Below, one piece after another: positions 35,111 to 43,209 of a stretch of 64,000 nucleotides of DNA (the first letter of the stretch is position 1; the number at the start of each line of letters is the position of its first letter). Under the pieces are notes generated by a model. It saw only the letters and a list, made by a program, of their open reading frames with translations, was not told where the DNA came from and searched no databases. Origin of the DNA: Herbiconiux ginsengi (GTDB lineage: Bacteria; Actinomycetota; Actinomycetes; Actinomycetales; Microbacteriaceae); assembly GCF_900107435.1 (NCBI RefSeq), contig NZ_FNPZ01000001.1:1584960-1648959 (forward strand), in the 5' to 3' direction. Made by a program: the position numbers and the translations under genes.

Positions 35111-36351
35111 TCCGACCCGCGACCGGGTTCCACCATGCCGGGCTCGGGGATGCCGAGGAGTTCGGACTCCTCGTCGTCATCGAGCGCTGAAGCGGCGCCC
35201 GATGCCCCGCCGTGCGCCGAGCCGCTCGCCCCGTCACCCCAGGTTGTGCCCGTGCGATACGCCGCGCGAACCTGGAGCGCTTCCCGGGCCTCGTGGAAGA
35301 GCGGCTCGTAGAACGTGGTGCGGTACCCGCGGTTGGTGGTGACCGACACCAGGAAATTCAGCGACGACACACAGCTGAGGAAGATGGCGGTCTTCAGCAG
35401 GGCCCAGGTGAAGGGCACCTCGATGCCGAAGAGCGTGAGCGTCGTCGCGCGCGGCCCCACCCATTCTTCGAGCACCTCCGACGAGAAGGCGAGTGCGCCG
35501 AGCACGAGCAGGAAGACACAGGTGAGGGCGGCGAAGATGAGCACCTGGAAGCCGAGGGCGAGCACGAAGCCGGCCTCGATGTTCATCCGCTCGATCCGGC
35601 CGAGTGGTGGACCGGAGACCGCCGCCAGGTCTCGCATCTCGGTGCGGGTGATGGGCACCGCGAACAACAGTCCCAGCACCACGAAGAAGACGCCCACCGC
35701 GAGGAGTCGGACCGGCTGCATCGTGCTCGTGACCTCCCAGAGCGGCCGGGAGAAGAAGGCGAACACGACGACGAGCATGAGGATGGGCAGAGCCCGGGTG
35801 GCGAGTGTGCCGATGGCCGCGAGCTGTCGCAGCGCGGTGCGGGCGGCGCTCCCGAGCAGCGCGCCGACACCCACCCAGGTGAGGAGGAACGCCAGGGCGA
35901 CCGCGGCGACGTTCACCACGATCGCCGCGACCACGTCGAGGCCGGAGGAGGTGAGCGATGCCACGAGAGGCGTTCCGACGAGGCACCCGACGAGCAGCGC
36001 GAGGGTGACCGGCAGGTTCGTGGACGGGAAGCGCCGCAGGAGGCCCGCGGCGAGGGAGGCCACGACGATCGGAACGGCGATCATGACCAGAACCGCGAGG
36101 GCGAGCACGACGAAGAGCAGGAGCAGGTCGAGCTCGGGTGAATCCTCGTCGATGACGAGGTGGAATCGGATGAGCCCCGAGAGCGGGATATCGGCGAGCA
36201 GGAGGAAGACGAGGAACGGTGCGATGCGCACGACGAGACGGTCGGCCCAGACGCGGGCGGGCAGGAAATAGGGCAGTCCTTTGGAGCGTAGCCAGCGTTC
36301 CACGTCGCGCTTCGTCGCGCGCTCGGCGCCGTGGTCGCGCTCGGTCGTCAT
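35107..36351 (-). CDS. Polytopic membrane protein, unknown function
   Basis: A 414-residue protein with about nine predicted membrane helices, a cytoplasmic basic N-terminus (KRDVERWLRSKGLPYFLPARVWADR) and a charged C-terminal tail ending ESELLGIPEPGMVEPGRG. I do not recognise a family. It is the first gene of a two-gene unit with the membrane esterase (4-base overlap), so it may help that enzyme or move its substrate. It is divergent from glyS across 70 bases. Confidence 0.7.
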   Translation of the reverse strand: MTTERDHGAERATKRDVERWLRSKGLPYFLPARVWADRLVVRIAPFLVFLLLADIPLSGLIRFHLVIDEDSPELDLLLLFVVLALAVLVMIAVPIVVASLAAGLLRRFPSTNLPVTLALLVGCLVGTPLVASLTSSGLDVVAAIVVNVAAVALAFLLTWVGVGALLGSAARTALRQLAAIGTLATRALPILMLVVVFAFFSRPLWEVTSTMQPVRLLAVGVFFVVLGLLFAVPITRTEMRDLAAVSGPPLGRIERMNIEAGFVLALGFQVLIFAALTCVFLLVLGALAFSSEVLEEWVGPRATTLTLFGIEVPFTWALLKTAIFLSCVSSLNFLVSVTTNRGYRTTFYEPLFHEAREALQVRAAYRTGTTWGDGASGSAHGGASGAASALDDDEESELLGIPEPGMVEPGRGSE

Positions 36352-36361
36352 CGTGCCCCCT

Positions 36362-36367
36362 TAGAAT
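36362..36367 (+). promoter_or_regulatory. Candidate -10 box (TAGAAT) of glyS
   Basis: TAGAAT lies 55 bases before the glyS start and implies a leader of about 48 bases carrying a CGGAG ribosome site. The leader is too short for a T-box. Confidence 0.45.
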
Positions 36368-36421
36368 TGTCGCTGATCCAGTGCGAGCAGCCGGCCGCGC
36401 GGAGATATCGGAGTCAACTAC

Positions 36422-37804
36422 ATGCCTGCATCCCGTCTCGATTCTGTCATCGCCTTGGCCAAGCGCCGGGGATTCGTCTTCCCGACGGGAGAGATCTACG
36501 GCGGAACCCGGTCGGCGTGGGACTACGGGCCGCTCGGCGTGGAGCTGAAAGAGAACATCAAGCGCCAGTGGTGGAAGTTCATGGTGCAGGGCCGCGACAA
36601 CGTCGTGGGTCTCGACTCCGCCGTCATCCTGCCCCGTCAGGTGTGGGAGGCCTCCGGCCACGTCGAGGTCTTCACCGACCCGCTGGTCGAGTCGTTGCAC
36701 ACGCACAAGCGCTACCGTGCCGACCACCTGCTCGAGCAGTACGAGGAGAAGCACGGGCATCCGCCGGTCAACGGCCTCGCCGACATCCGCGACCCCGACA
36801 CCGGTCAGCCCGGATCGTGGACCGAGCCGAAGAACTTCTCCGGTCTCATGAAGACCTACCTCGGCGCGGTCGACGACGAGAGCGGGATGGCGTACCTCAG
36901 GCCCGAGACCGCGCAGGGCATCTTCGTCGACTTCAACGCCGTGCTGAACTCCAGCCGCCAGAAGCCTCCGTTCGGCATCGGCCAGATCGGCAAGAGCTTC
37001 CGCAACGAGATCACCCCCGGGAACTTCATCTTCCGCACCCGCGAGTTCGAGCAGATGGAGATGGAGTTCTTCGTCAAGCCCGGTGAAGACGAAGAATGGC
37101 ACCAGTACTGGATCGACCAGCGCTTCCAGTGGTACACCGATCTCGGCATCGACCCCGAGAACCTGCGCCTGTTCGAGCACCCGAAAGAGAAGCTCTCGCA
37201 CTACTCCAAGCGCACCGTCGACATCGAGTACCGGTTCGGCTTCACCGGATCGGCCTTCGGCGAGCTCGAAGGCGTGGCCAACCGCACCGACTTCGACCTC
37301 ACCACGCACTCGAAGGCATCCGGAACCGACCTGTCCTACTTCGACCAGACCACCGGCGAGCGCTGGACGCCGTATGTCATCGAGCCCGCCGCCGGTCTCA
37401 CCCGGTCGCTGATGGCCTTCCTCGTCGACTCGTTCCACGAAGACGAGGCGCCGAACACCAAGGGCGGCGTTGACAAGCGCACCGTGCTGAAGCTCGATCC
37501 GCGGCTCGCCCCGGTGAAGGCCGCCGTGCTGCCGCTGTCGCGCAATGAGGCGCTCTCTCCGATGGCCCGGGAGCTCGCCGCCGACCTGCGCAAGAGCTGG
37601 AACGTCGACTTCGACGACGCCGGTGCGATCGGCCGCCGCTACCGTCGCCAAGACGAGATCGGCACCCCGTTCTGCATCACGGTCGACTTCGACAGCCTGG
37701 AGGACAAGGCGGTCACCGTGCGCGAGCGCGACTCGATGGCGCAGGAGCGCGTCTCGCTCGATCGCCTCCCGGCCTACCTCGCCGAGCGCCTCATCGGCGC
37801 CTGA
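36422..37804 (+). CDS. glyS: Glycyl-tRNA synthetase
   Basis: This enzyme charges tRNA-Gly. The 460-residue single-chain (alpha2) class II synthetase shows [25 protein letters not shown], the motif 2 region [14 protein letters not shown] then [24 protein letters not shown], and motif 3 [10 protein letters not shown] (with EPAAGLTR). The C-terminal anticodon-binding domain (about 360-455) has [10 protein letters not shown] and [19 protein letters not shown]. Length and start are typical. Confidence 0.97.
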   Translation: MPASRLDSVIALAKRRGFVFPTGEIYGGTRSAWDYGPLGVELKENIKRQWWKFMVQGRDNVVGLDSAVILPRQVWEASGHVEVFTDPLVESLHTHKRYRADHLLEQYEEKHGHPPVNGLADIRDPDTGQPGSWTEPKNFSGLMKTYLGAVDDESGMAYLRPETAQGIFVDFNAVLNSSRQKPPFGIGQIGKSFRNEITPGNFIFRTREFEQMEMEFFVKPGEDEEWHQYWIDQRFQWYTDLGIDPENLRLFEHPKEKLSHYSKRTVDIEYRFGFTGSAFGELEGVANRTDFDLTTHSKASGTDLSYFDQTTGERWTPYVIEPAAGLTRSLMAFLVDSFHEDEAPNTKGGVDKRTVLKLDPRLAPVKAAVLPLSRNEALSPMARELAADLRKSWNVDFDDAGAIGRRYRRQDEIGTPFCITVDFDSLEDKAVTVRERDSMAQERVSLDRLPAYLAERLIGA

Positions 37805-37823
37805 CCTCGCGAAGAGAGACGGA

Positions 37824-38798
37824 TCAGGCCGCCAGGCGGGCGACGAGGGCCTCGTAGGCGGGGTCGATGGTCTGGAGCGACGGGTTCGCGTCGTGCCAGT
37901 CGACGATCTCGCGAGCGGCCTCGTGGAACGGGATCACGGCACGGAAGTCGGGCACCAGCGCCGTGATCTTCGCGTTGTCGAACACCACGGAGTGCGAGAA
38001 ATCGCCCAGGAACTGCCCTGACACCTCGGGGGCGGCCGCCGCGATGTCCTTGCTGGTCGCGTAACGGATCGTCGGCGTGGTGCCGGCCGCGGCGGCCACC
38101 ATCCCGACGATCTCGTTCCAGGTGTAGACGAAGTCGGAGGTGATCTGGAAGGTGTCGCCGTAGGCGAGCGGATTCGCGAACAGGCCCACGAAACCGCGAG
38201 CGAAATCGTCGGTGTGGGTCAGCGTCCAGAGCGAGGTGCCGTCGCCGTGCACCACGATCTCCTGGCCGCGGCGCATCCGGTCGACGGCGGTCCAGCCGCC
38301 GAACAGCGGCAGCGACCACTTGTCGTAGGTGTGCGAGGGGCGAACGATGGTGACCGGGAACTCACGCTCGCGGTAGGCCTCCACGAGGAGGTTCTCGCAC
38401 GCGATCTTGTCGCGCGAGTACTGCCAGAACGGGTTGCGCAGCGGCGTCGACTCCGTGATCGGCAGGCGGCTGACCGGCTTCTGGTAGGCGGACGCCGAGC
38501 TGATGAAGACGTACTGACCGGTGCGCCCCTCGAAGCGGTCGATGTCGCGCTGCACCTGCTCGGGTGTGAACGCGATCATGTCGATCACGACGTCGAACTC
38601 GCGCGATCCGAGCGCGGCGTCGACGGCGGCGACATCGTCGACGTCGGCGGTCAGCACCTCCGCGCCCGCCGGCTGATCGCGCCGCGACGAGCCCCGATTG
38701 AGGAGCGTCACCTCCATCCCGCGGGAGATCGCGAGCGCACTCGCCGCCGAGGAGATGATCCCCGTGCCACCGATGAACAACACCTTCGCTGAAGACAT
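37824..38798 (-). CDS. NAD-dependent epimerase/dehydratase-family protein
   Basis: The 324-residue extended-SDR protein has a nucleotide motif GGTGIISSA (a variant of GxxGxxG) at residues 10-18, and DVDDVAAVDAAL and DVVIDMIAF strands. In the segment after FISSASAYQKP, YSRDKIACE provides the Tyr/Lys pair (YSRDK). It resembles actinobacterial isoflavone-reductase/CaPH-like sugar-nucleotide epimerases. Substrate not assigned. ATG 38798 is chosen because TAGGGT lies 7 bases upstream, matching the leaderless pattern. Confidence 0.85.
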   Translation of the reverse strand: MSSAKVLFIGGTGIISSAASALAISRGMEVTLLNRGSSRRDQPAGAEVLTADVDDVAAVDAALGSREFDVVIDMIAFTPEQVQRDIDRFEGRTGQYVFISSASAYQKPVSRLPITESTPLRNPFWQYSRDKIACENLLVEAYREREFPVTIVRPSHTYDKWSLPLFGGWTAVDRMRRGQEIVVHGDGTSLWTLTHTDDFARGFVGLFANPLAYGDTFQITSDFVYTWNEIVGMVAAAAGTTPTIRYATSKDIAAAAPEVSGQFLGDFSHSVVFDNAKITALVPDFRAVIPFHEAAREIVDWHDANPSLQTIDPAYEALVARLAA

Positions 38799-38829
38799 AC
38801 CGAGCACCCTAGTCGCTCCCGCCGAAGAC

Positions 38830-40668
38830 CTACTTCGTGTCGGAGTCGTTCGGGGCGTCAGGGTCGGGGGAGCGGCCGCCGTCGATCGAGTCGAGCGTGC
38901 CGAACAACTGGCCGTTGAGGTTCTGCGTCTCCTGCAGTGCCGCGTACGCCTCGGCGTAGGTGTCGGGCTCCGGTGCGCCCGGCACTCCGTACTTCGCGAT
39001 GACGAGACCGAGCAGCCCGCGCGCCGGGTTGCTGATCGGCTTGGCGCGCTGGTCGGCGCTCGAGGTGTCGAAGTCGACCTCGGGGTTCGGGGGCGTGTAT
39101 TGCGGCATCGTCTGGGGCCACTCCGAAGCGGGACGCGGATTCTTCAGGTTGATCGCGTCGAAGAGCGGGCGTGAGGCCACGTCGCGGTGTGTGAGCGGCT
39201 TCAGGCCGTGCAGCTTCGAGAGCGTGGCGATGACCGAGCCGTGGTCGTGCTGCTCGTTGACGATCGTGTTCTTCGCCGTGTAGGCCGAGATCGCGATCGC
39301 CGGCACCCGGCAGCCCAGGCGGTTGAAGGTGAAGTCGAACTCGCCCTCGTCACCGTTCACCGGCGGAACGGCCGAGGGCGGCGGCACGTGGTCGTAGGTG
39401 CCACCGTGCTCGTCGAAGGTGACGAACAGCAGGGTGTTCATCGCGTTCGAACCGGTCGCCGAGTCGCTCTTGCGGATGGCGGAGTAGATCGCGTGCAGCA
39501 GGGCGTCGCCGGCGCGCGCATCCGACACCGCCGCATCCACCACCACGCCCTCGTCGCCTTCGTCGCTCTCGCGCAGCGTGCCGTAGGGCGGATGCATGTC
39601 GTTGTGGTTGTAGATCATCCGCGGCTCGATGAAGGCGTAGTCGGGCAGGTTGCCGGTGGCCACGTCGTCGTAGAACTGCTCCATCACCCGGAAGTTCGTC
39701 TTCCAGTAGGGCTCGAGCACGGGGGCGTGCAGCACGCCCGTCATCGAGATGAGCTGCGCGGAGTCGTAGTACACCCGCCAGGTGAGCCCGGCCTCCTCGA
39801 GGCGGTTGAAGATCGTGGGCGCGTCGGCATCCGGATCGAGCCACTTCGCGTAGCCGCCGTCGCCCTTGTTGGTGACGAAGCCGTGCGAGGTGGAGGCGTG
39901 GAAGAAGGAGCGGTTGCAGAAGGTCTGCGAGGGCACGGCCGAGAACCAGTGGTCGAAGACCGCGAAGTTCTTCGCGAGCGTGGTGAACACGGGCAGCATG
40001 TCGGGCGTGAAGCCGCCCATCGCCAGCTCGTACTCCTTGGGCGCCGGCTCCTTCTTGTTCTTCGTGAGGCGCCGGTAGTTGATGATGTAGTCCTCGACGA
40101 AGCCCTTCATCGTGGGCGACTCGTTCGGCCCGGGCGCGTTGTAGGGGTATTGCAGGCCGTTCGCGTACAGGTCGCGGTTGCTCTCGGGGTCGACCTTGCC
40201 GAAGAGCTGCGTGTTGACGTGCGAGTACTCCTCGCCGGGGTCGGGGCGCGGGCTCGACATGATCTCGTCGGTCGAGCCGCTGTAGGCGTGCGCCTTGATG
40301 ACCTCGTCGGTGCCCGGGACGGGGTTCGAGTGGTTCCCCTGGTGCAGGCCCTCGAACTTCTGCCCGGGCGCCAGCTCGTCGTCTTTGTAGAGCCAGCCGA
40401 GCAGGTTGTCGAAGGAGCGGTTCTCGTACATCAGCACCACGAGGTGCTCGAAACCGGGTTCGCTGGTCTTCTTCTCGGCGGCGAAGTCGAGGTCGACTTC
40501 GTTCGCATAGACGCCGACGCCGATGGAGGCTCCGGCGAGGCCACCGGCCGCGGCTCCGGCGGCGCCGACCGCCGCCGCCTTGAGGAAGGCGCGGCGCGAG
40601 GCCAGCGCTTCTTCGTCGCTCTTGCCGCTCTGCTCGTCGCCCTTCTTGCGGCCGAACGGCGGGGTCAT
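38830..40668 (-). CDS. Tat-exported phosphoesterase (phospholipase C / acid phosphatase family)
   Basis: The 612-residue phosphoesterase-family (PF04185-type) enzyme starts with a twin-arginine signal (ASRRAFLKAAAVGAAGAAAGG), so it is probably folded before export. Conserved motifs include HLVVLMYENRSFDNLLGW (metal-binding Glu and Asn), DHWFSAVPSQTFCNR, HNDMHPPYG and FVTFDEHGGTYDHVPPP (metal Asp, Glu and His), as in mycobacterial phospholipase C and acid phosphatase A. It should hydrolyse phosphate esters or phospholipids outside the membrane. Its start overlaps the aldo-keto reductase stop by 4 bases, so the two are translationally coupled. The open frame continues upstream, but only through the reductase gene in another phase. 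Confidence 0.88.
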   Translation of the reverse strand: MTPPFGRKKGDEQSGKSDEEALASRRAFLKAAAVGAAGAAAGGLAGASIGVGVYANEVDLDFAAEKKTSEPGFEHLVVLMYENRSFDNLLGWLYKDDELAPGQKFEGLHQGNHSNPVPGTDEVIKAHAYSGSTDEIMSSPRPDPGEEYSHVNTQLFGKVDPESNRDLYANGLQYPYNAPGPNESPTMKGFVEDYIINYRRLTKNKKEPAPKEYELAMGGFTPDMLPVFTTLAKNFAVFDHWFSAVPSQTFCNRSFFHASTSHGFVTNKGDGGYAKWLDPDADAPTIFNRLEEAGLTWRVYYDSAQLISMTGVLHAPVLEPYWKTNFRVMEQFYDDVATGNLPDYAFIEPRMIYNHNDMHPPYGTLRESDEGDEGVVVDAAVSDARAGDALLHAIYSAIRKSDSATGSNAMNTLLFVTFDEHGGTYDHVPPPSAVPPVNGDEGEFDFTFNRLGCRVPAIAISAYTAKNTIVNEQHDHGSVIATLSKLHGLKPLTHRDVASRPLFDAINLKNPRPASEWPQTMPQYTPPNPEVDFDTSSADQRAKPISNPARGLLGLVIAKYGVPGAPEPDTYAEAYAALQETQNLNGQLFGTLDSIDGGRSPDPDAPNDSDTK

Positions 40669-41624
40669 GCCGAGCCGCCCGGCGGAGTCCAGGCCGAGAC
40701 GGCGTCGAGCCGCGCGACCTCGTCGGGGGTGAGCTGCACGCGGGCCACGGCCAGCAGGTCGGCGACCTGCTCCACCCGTGAGGCGCTGGCGATGGGGGCG
40801 ACCACGGTCGGTTTCGCCAGGAGCCAGGCGAGCGCCGCGGTGGCGATGGAGGCATCGTGCGCCCGGCCGATCTCCTCCAGCGCGTCGACGACGGCGAGGC
40901 CCTGCGTGCTGACGTACTGTGCCGCGCCCTTCGCACGGGCGCCCTCGGCGTGGTCGTTCTTCGAGCGGTACTTGCCGGTGAGGAAGCCGCTGGCCAGAGC
41001 GTAATAGGGCACCACGCCCAGATGCTCGCGCTCGGCGATGGGTGCCAGGGTGTCTTCGAAATCGTTGCGGTGCACGAGGTTGTAGTGGGGCTGCAGAGCG
41101 ACGGGGCGGGCGTATCCGTTCGCCGCGCAGATCGCGACGTAGGCCTCGATGTTCGTCGGAGCGAAGTTCGACAGGCCGATGTAGCGCGCCTTGCCGGCTC
41201 GCACGACCTCGTCGAACGCGGCGGCCGTCTCTTCGAGCGGAGTGTCCGGGTCTTCGAAGTGGGCGTAGTAGAGGTCGATGCGGTCGGTCTGCAGGCGGGC
41301 GAGCGAGGCGTCGACGGCGCCGCGGATGGTGTCGCCGGCGAGCCCCCGGAACCGCGGATGCCGCGACACCTTCGTGGCGATCACGGTGGCGTCGCGTGAG
41401 CCGCGGCTGGTGAACCACTCGCCGATGATGGTCTCCGATTCGCCGCCCGAGTTGCCCGGCACGCTCGCCATGTAGGAGTCGGAGGTGTCGATGAAGTTGC
41501 CGCCGCCCGCGGCGTGCGCGTCGAGGATGGCCAGCGAGGTGTCGCGATCGGCCGTCCATCCGAACACGTTGCCGCCGAGAGAGAGCGGGAAGACGTCGAG
41601 GTCGCTGTCGCCGATGCGTGCCAT
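40665..41624 (-). CDS. Aldo/keto reductase
   Basis: The 319-residue AKR has NFIDTSDSYMASVPGNSG (catalytic Asp/Tyr), VIATKVSRHP (Lys), DLYYAHFEDPDTP (His) and a C-terminal TVVAPIASASRVEQV cofactor loop, resembling the YajO/Tas-like group. TAACGT lies exactly 6 bases before the ATG. It is the first gene of a pair with the Tat-exported phosphoesterase and is divergent from the TipA-like regulator, whose dyad is about 50 bases away. It could therefore be co-regulated by that protein. Confidence 0.9.
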   Translation of the reverse strand: MARIGDSDLDVFPLSLGGNVFGWTADRDTSLAILDAHAAGGGNFIDTSDSYMASVPGNSGGESETIIGEWFTSRGSRDATVIATKVSRHPRFRGLAGDTIRGAVDASLARLQTDRIDLYYAHFEDPDTPLEETAAAFDEVVRAGKARYIGLSNFAPTNIEAYVAICAANGYARPVALQPHYNLVHRNDFEDTLAPIAEREHLGVVPYYALASGFLTGKYRSKNDHAEGARAKGAAQYVSTQGLAVVDALEEIGRAHDASIATAALAWLLAKPTVVAPIASASRVEQVADLLAVARVQLTPDEVARLDAVSAWTPPGGSA

Positions 41625-41669
41625 GGTTCGACGTTACTACGAGCGTCGAAGACCGCCTCGACGACCGCC

Positions 41670-41700
41670 TTGACATTGACGTAGCGTCAATTCGTATGGT
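41670..41700 (+). promoter_or_regulatory. MerR-type promoter with 19-bp spacer and dyad
   Basis: A perfect -35 TTGACA (41670-41675), 19-base spacer and -10-like TATGGT (41695-41700). The spacer holds the dyad ATTGACG-TAG-CGTCAAT (41675-41691). A 19-bp spacer with a dyad between the boxes is the hallmark of promoters twisted into activity by MerR-family proteins. It drives the TipA-like gene itself, so positive autoregulation by ligand is expected. Confidence 0.85.
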
Positions 41701-41750
41701 GGTGATGTCGGCCCACCGGGGCCGGCACCCGCACTCGAGGGGAGCATCCG

Positions 41751-42512
41751 ATGGACTGGCCCATCCAGGAGGTCGCCCGGTTGGCCGGCATCACCAGCCG
41801 TACACTGCGCCACTACGCGCAGCTCGGCATCGTGCAGCCCAGCCGCATCGGCGCCAACGGCTACCGCTACTACGACGAGAACGCCCTCGTGACGCTGCAG
41901 CGCGTGCTGATGCTGCGCGAGCTCGGACTCGGGCTCCCGGCGATCGCGGACGTGCTCGCGAACGAGACGGATGCTCCGACCGCCCTCCGCGGTCATCTCG
42001 AGTGGCTGCGGAGCGAGCGCGACCGGCTCGGCCGGCAGATCGCATCCGTGCGGGCGACGATCGAGACGATGGAAGGAGGTGAACAACTGATGGCAGAGAA
42101 CATGTTCGAGGGATTCGACCACACCCGATACAAGGAGGAGGTCGAGGAGCGCTGGGGGAAGGCCGCGTACGCCGCGAGCGACCGTTGGTGGACCTCGATG
42201 TCGGCCGACGAGAAGGCGGCCTGGCAGCAGCGGGTCTCGCAGCTCGGCGCCGATTGGCAGGAGGCGGCGGCACGCGGCCTCGACCCCTCAGGAGAGGAGG
42301 CGCAGGCCCTGGCGCAGCGGCAGTACGACTGGCTGGCCGGAATTCCCGGCACGCCCGGTCACGCGTCGGGCGGACCGACGAAGGAGTACTTCGTCGGACT
42401 CGGCGAGGTGTACGTGGCCGACGAGCGCTTCGCGGCGAACTACGGTGGCGCGGCGGGAGCGGCCTTCGTGCGCGACGCGATGGCGGCCTACGCGGCCGCC
42501 CACCTCGCGTAG
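41751..42512 (+). CDS. TipA-like MerR-family regulator with TipAS domain
   Basis: The 253-residue protein has an N-terminal MerR helix-turn-helix (about 3-70, QEVARLAGITSRTLRHYAQLGI), a dimerisation coiled coil (about 75-108), and a C-terminal TipAS antibiotic-binding domain (114-253). The latter starts MAENMFEGFDHTRYKEEVEERWG and contains YFVGLGEVYVADERFAANYGG. In Streptomyces, TipA proteins bind thiopeptides and activate their own promoter. Here a 19-bp-spacer MerR promoter lies upstream, and a perfect ribosome site before codon 114 should also give the short TipAS form. GGGGAG precedes the ATG. Confidence 0.94.
   Translation: MDWPIQEVARLAGITSRTLRHYAQLGIVQPSRIGANGYRYYDENALVTLQRVLMLRELGLGLPAIADVLANETDAPTALRGHLEWLRSERDRLGRQIASVRATIETMEGGEQLMAENMFEGFDHTRYKEEVEERWGKAAYAASDRWWTSMSADEKAAWQQRVSQLGADWQEAAARGLDPSGEEAQALAQRQYDWLAGIPGTPGHASGGPTKEYFVGLGEVYVADERFAANYGGAAGAAFVRDAMAAYAAAHLA
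42073..42092 (+). promoter_or_regulatory. Internal ribosome binding site for the short TipAS form
   Basis: AAGGAGGTGA (42073-42082) is a perfect match to the 16S rRNA 3' end, followed at 42090 by an in-frame ATG (codon 114) that begins the TipAS domain. Confidence 0.85.
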
Positions 42513-42532
42513 CGACTCGCTTCCTCGCCGAT

Positions 42533-42581
42533 CCGTCACTTCGTGTCGTTATGCGCGCGGTAGAGCGGCACGAAGTGACGG
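42533..42581. terminator. Long inverted repeat between converging genes
   Basis: CCGTCACTTCGTG (42533-42545) pairs perfectly with CACGAAGTGACGG (42569-42581), and five further inner pairs form if wobbles are allowed. It lies between the tipA-like gene and an acetyltransferase that run toward each other, so it is probably a bidirectional terminator or a repetitive extragenic element. Confidence 0.6.
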
Positions 42582-42608
42582 GTCGTCGGGGTGGGATGGG
42601 GCGGCGGC

Positions 42609-43166
42609 TCAGCGGAGACGCTTGCGCATCTCGAGTTCGCGGAGCGCGGGGTCGAGGGGGTAGGGGCGGGTGACGCCGGTCTCCACGAAGCCGCGGTTGC
42701 GGTAGGCGGCGACGGCGCGCGGGTTCTGCTCGTTCACCTCGAGCGTGAGGGTGTCGCCGCGACCGAGCGCCCATTCCTCGATGCGCCCGAGGAGCGCATC
42801 CGTCACCCCCGCCGCGATGCCGCGGTGGTCGGGCGCCACGTAGACGCCGTAGAGGAATGCGCCCTGCCGGCCGTTCGGCACTTTCGACATCATGGTGCCG
42901 ACCCAGCGGCCCTCGGCGGTGATGGCCGCGACCGTGATCGACTCGCCCGACGAGCCGTCGCGGGCCCAGGCGCGCCACTCCCACTCGCGACGCCGGAGGG
43001 CGTGCTCGACCGTCTCGAGGTAGGCCAGCGGGGTGTCGGCGAGCATCTCCAACCGGAGTGCTCGCACCTGCGGCCAGTCGGATTCGACCGTGCGGCGGAC
43101 CACGGCGCCGTCGGCAAGGCGGGCCGGTTCGGTGCGGTCGACTGGGTCGCTGTTCCCCTCGGGCAT
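42609..43166 (-). CDS. GNAT-family N-acetyltransferase
   Basis: The 185-residue GNAT protein has VRRTVESDWPQVRALRLEMLADTP at the start, GAFLYGVYVAPDHRGIAAGVTDALL as the acetyl-CoA loop, and LTLEVNEQNPRAVAAYRNRGF as the late strands, a RimI-like or small-molecule acetyltransferase type. TATAGT (43173-43178, complement) is exactly 6 bases from the ATG. The same short AT-rich patch lies between this gene and the divergent MBL-fold gene. Substrate not assigned. Confidence 0.9.
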   Translation of the reverse strand: MPEGNSDPVDRTEPARLADGAVVRRTVESDWPQVRALRLEMLADTPLAYLETVEHALRRREWEWRAWARDGSSGESITVAAITAEGRWVGTMMSKVPNGRQGAFLYGVYVAPDHRGIAAGVTDALLGRIEEWALGRGDTLTLEVNEQNPRAVAAYRNRGFVETGVTRPYPLDPALRELEMRKRLR

Positions 43167-43209
43167 GCATCGACTATACGTTTGGAGCAGTCGAGGGGAG
43201 AGCCCGGAC

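Noticed and set aside
36368-36421. T-box leader before glyS
   Set aside because: The leader is only about 48 bases, far shorter than a T-box, and lacks the T-box sequence.
35234-37651. 805-codon open frame on the minus strand opposite glyS and beyond
   Set aside because: It overlaps two well-supported genes in the wrong phase and shows no recognisable domain.
40669-41676. Upstream in-frame extension of the phosphoesterase gene
   Set aside because: It lies wholly within the aldo-keto reductase gene in another phase. The Tat signal and the ATGA coupling fix the start at 40668.
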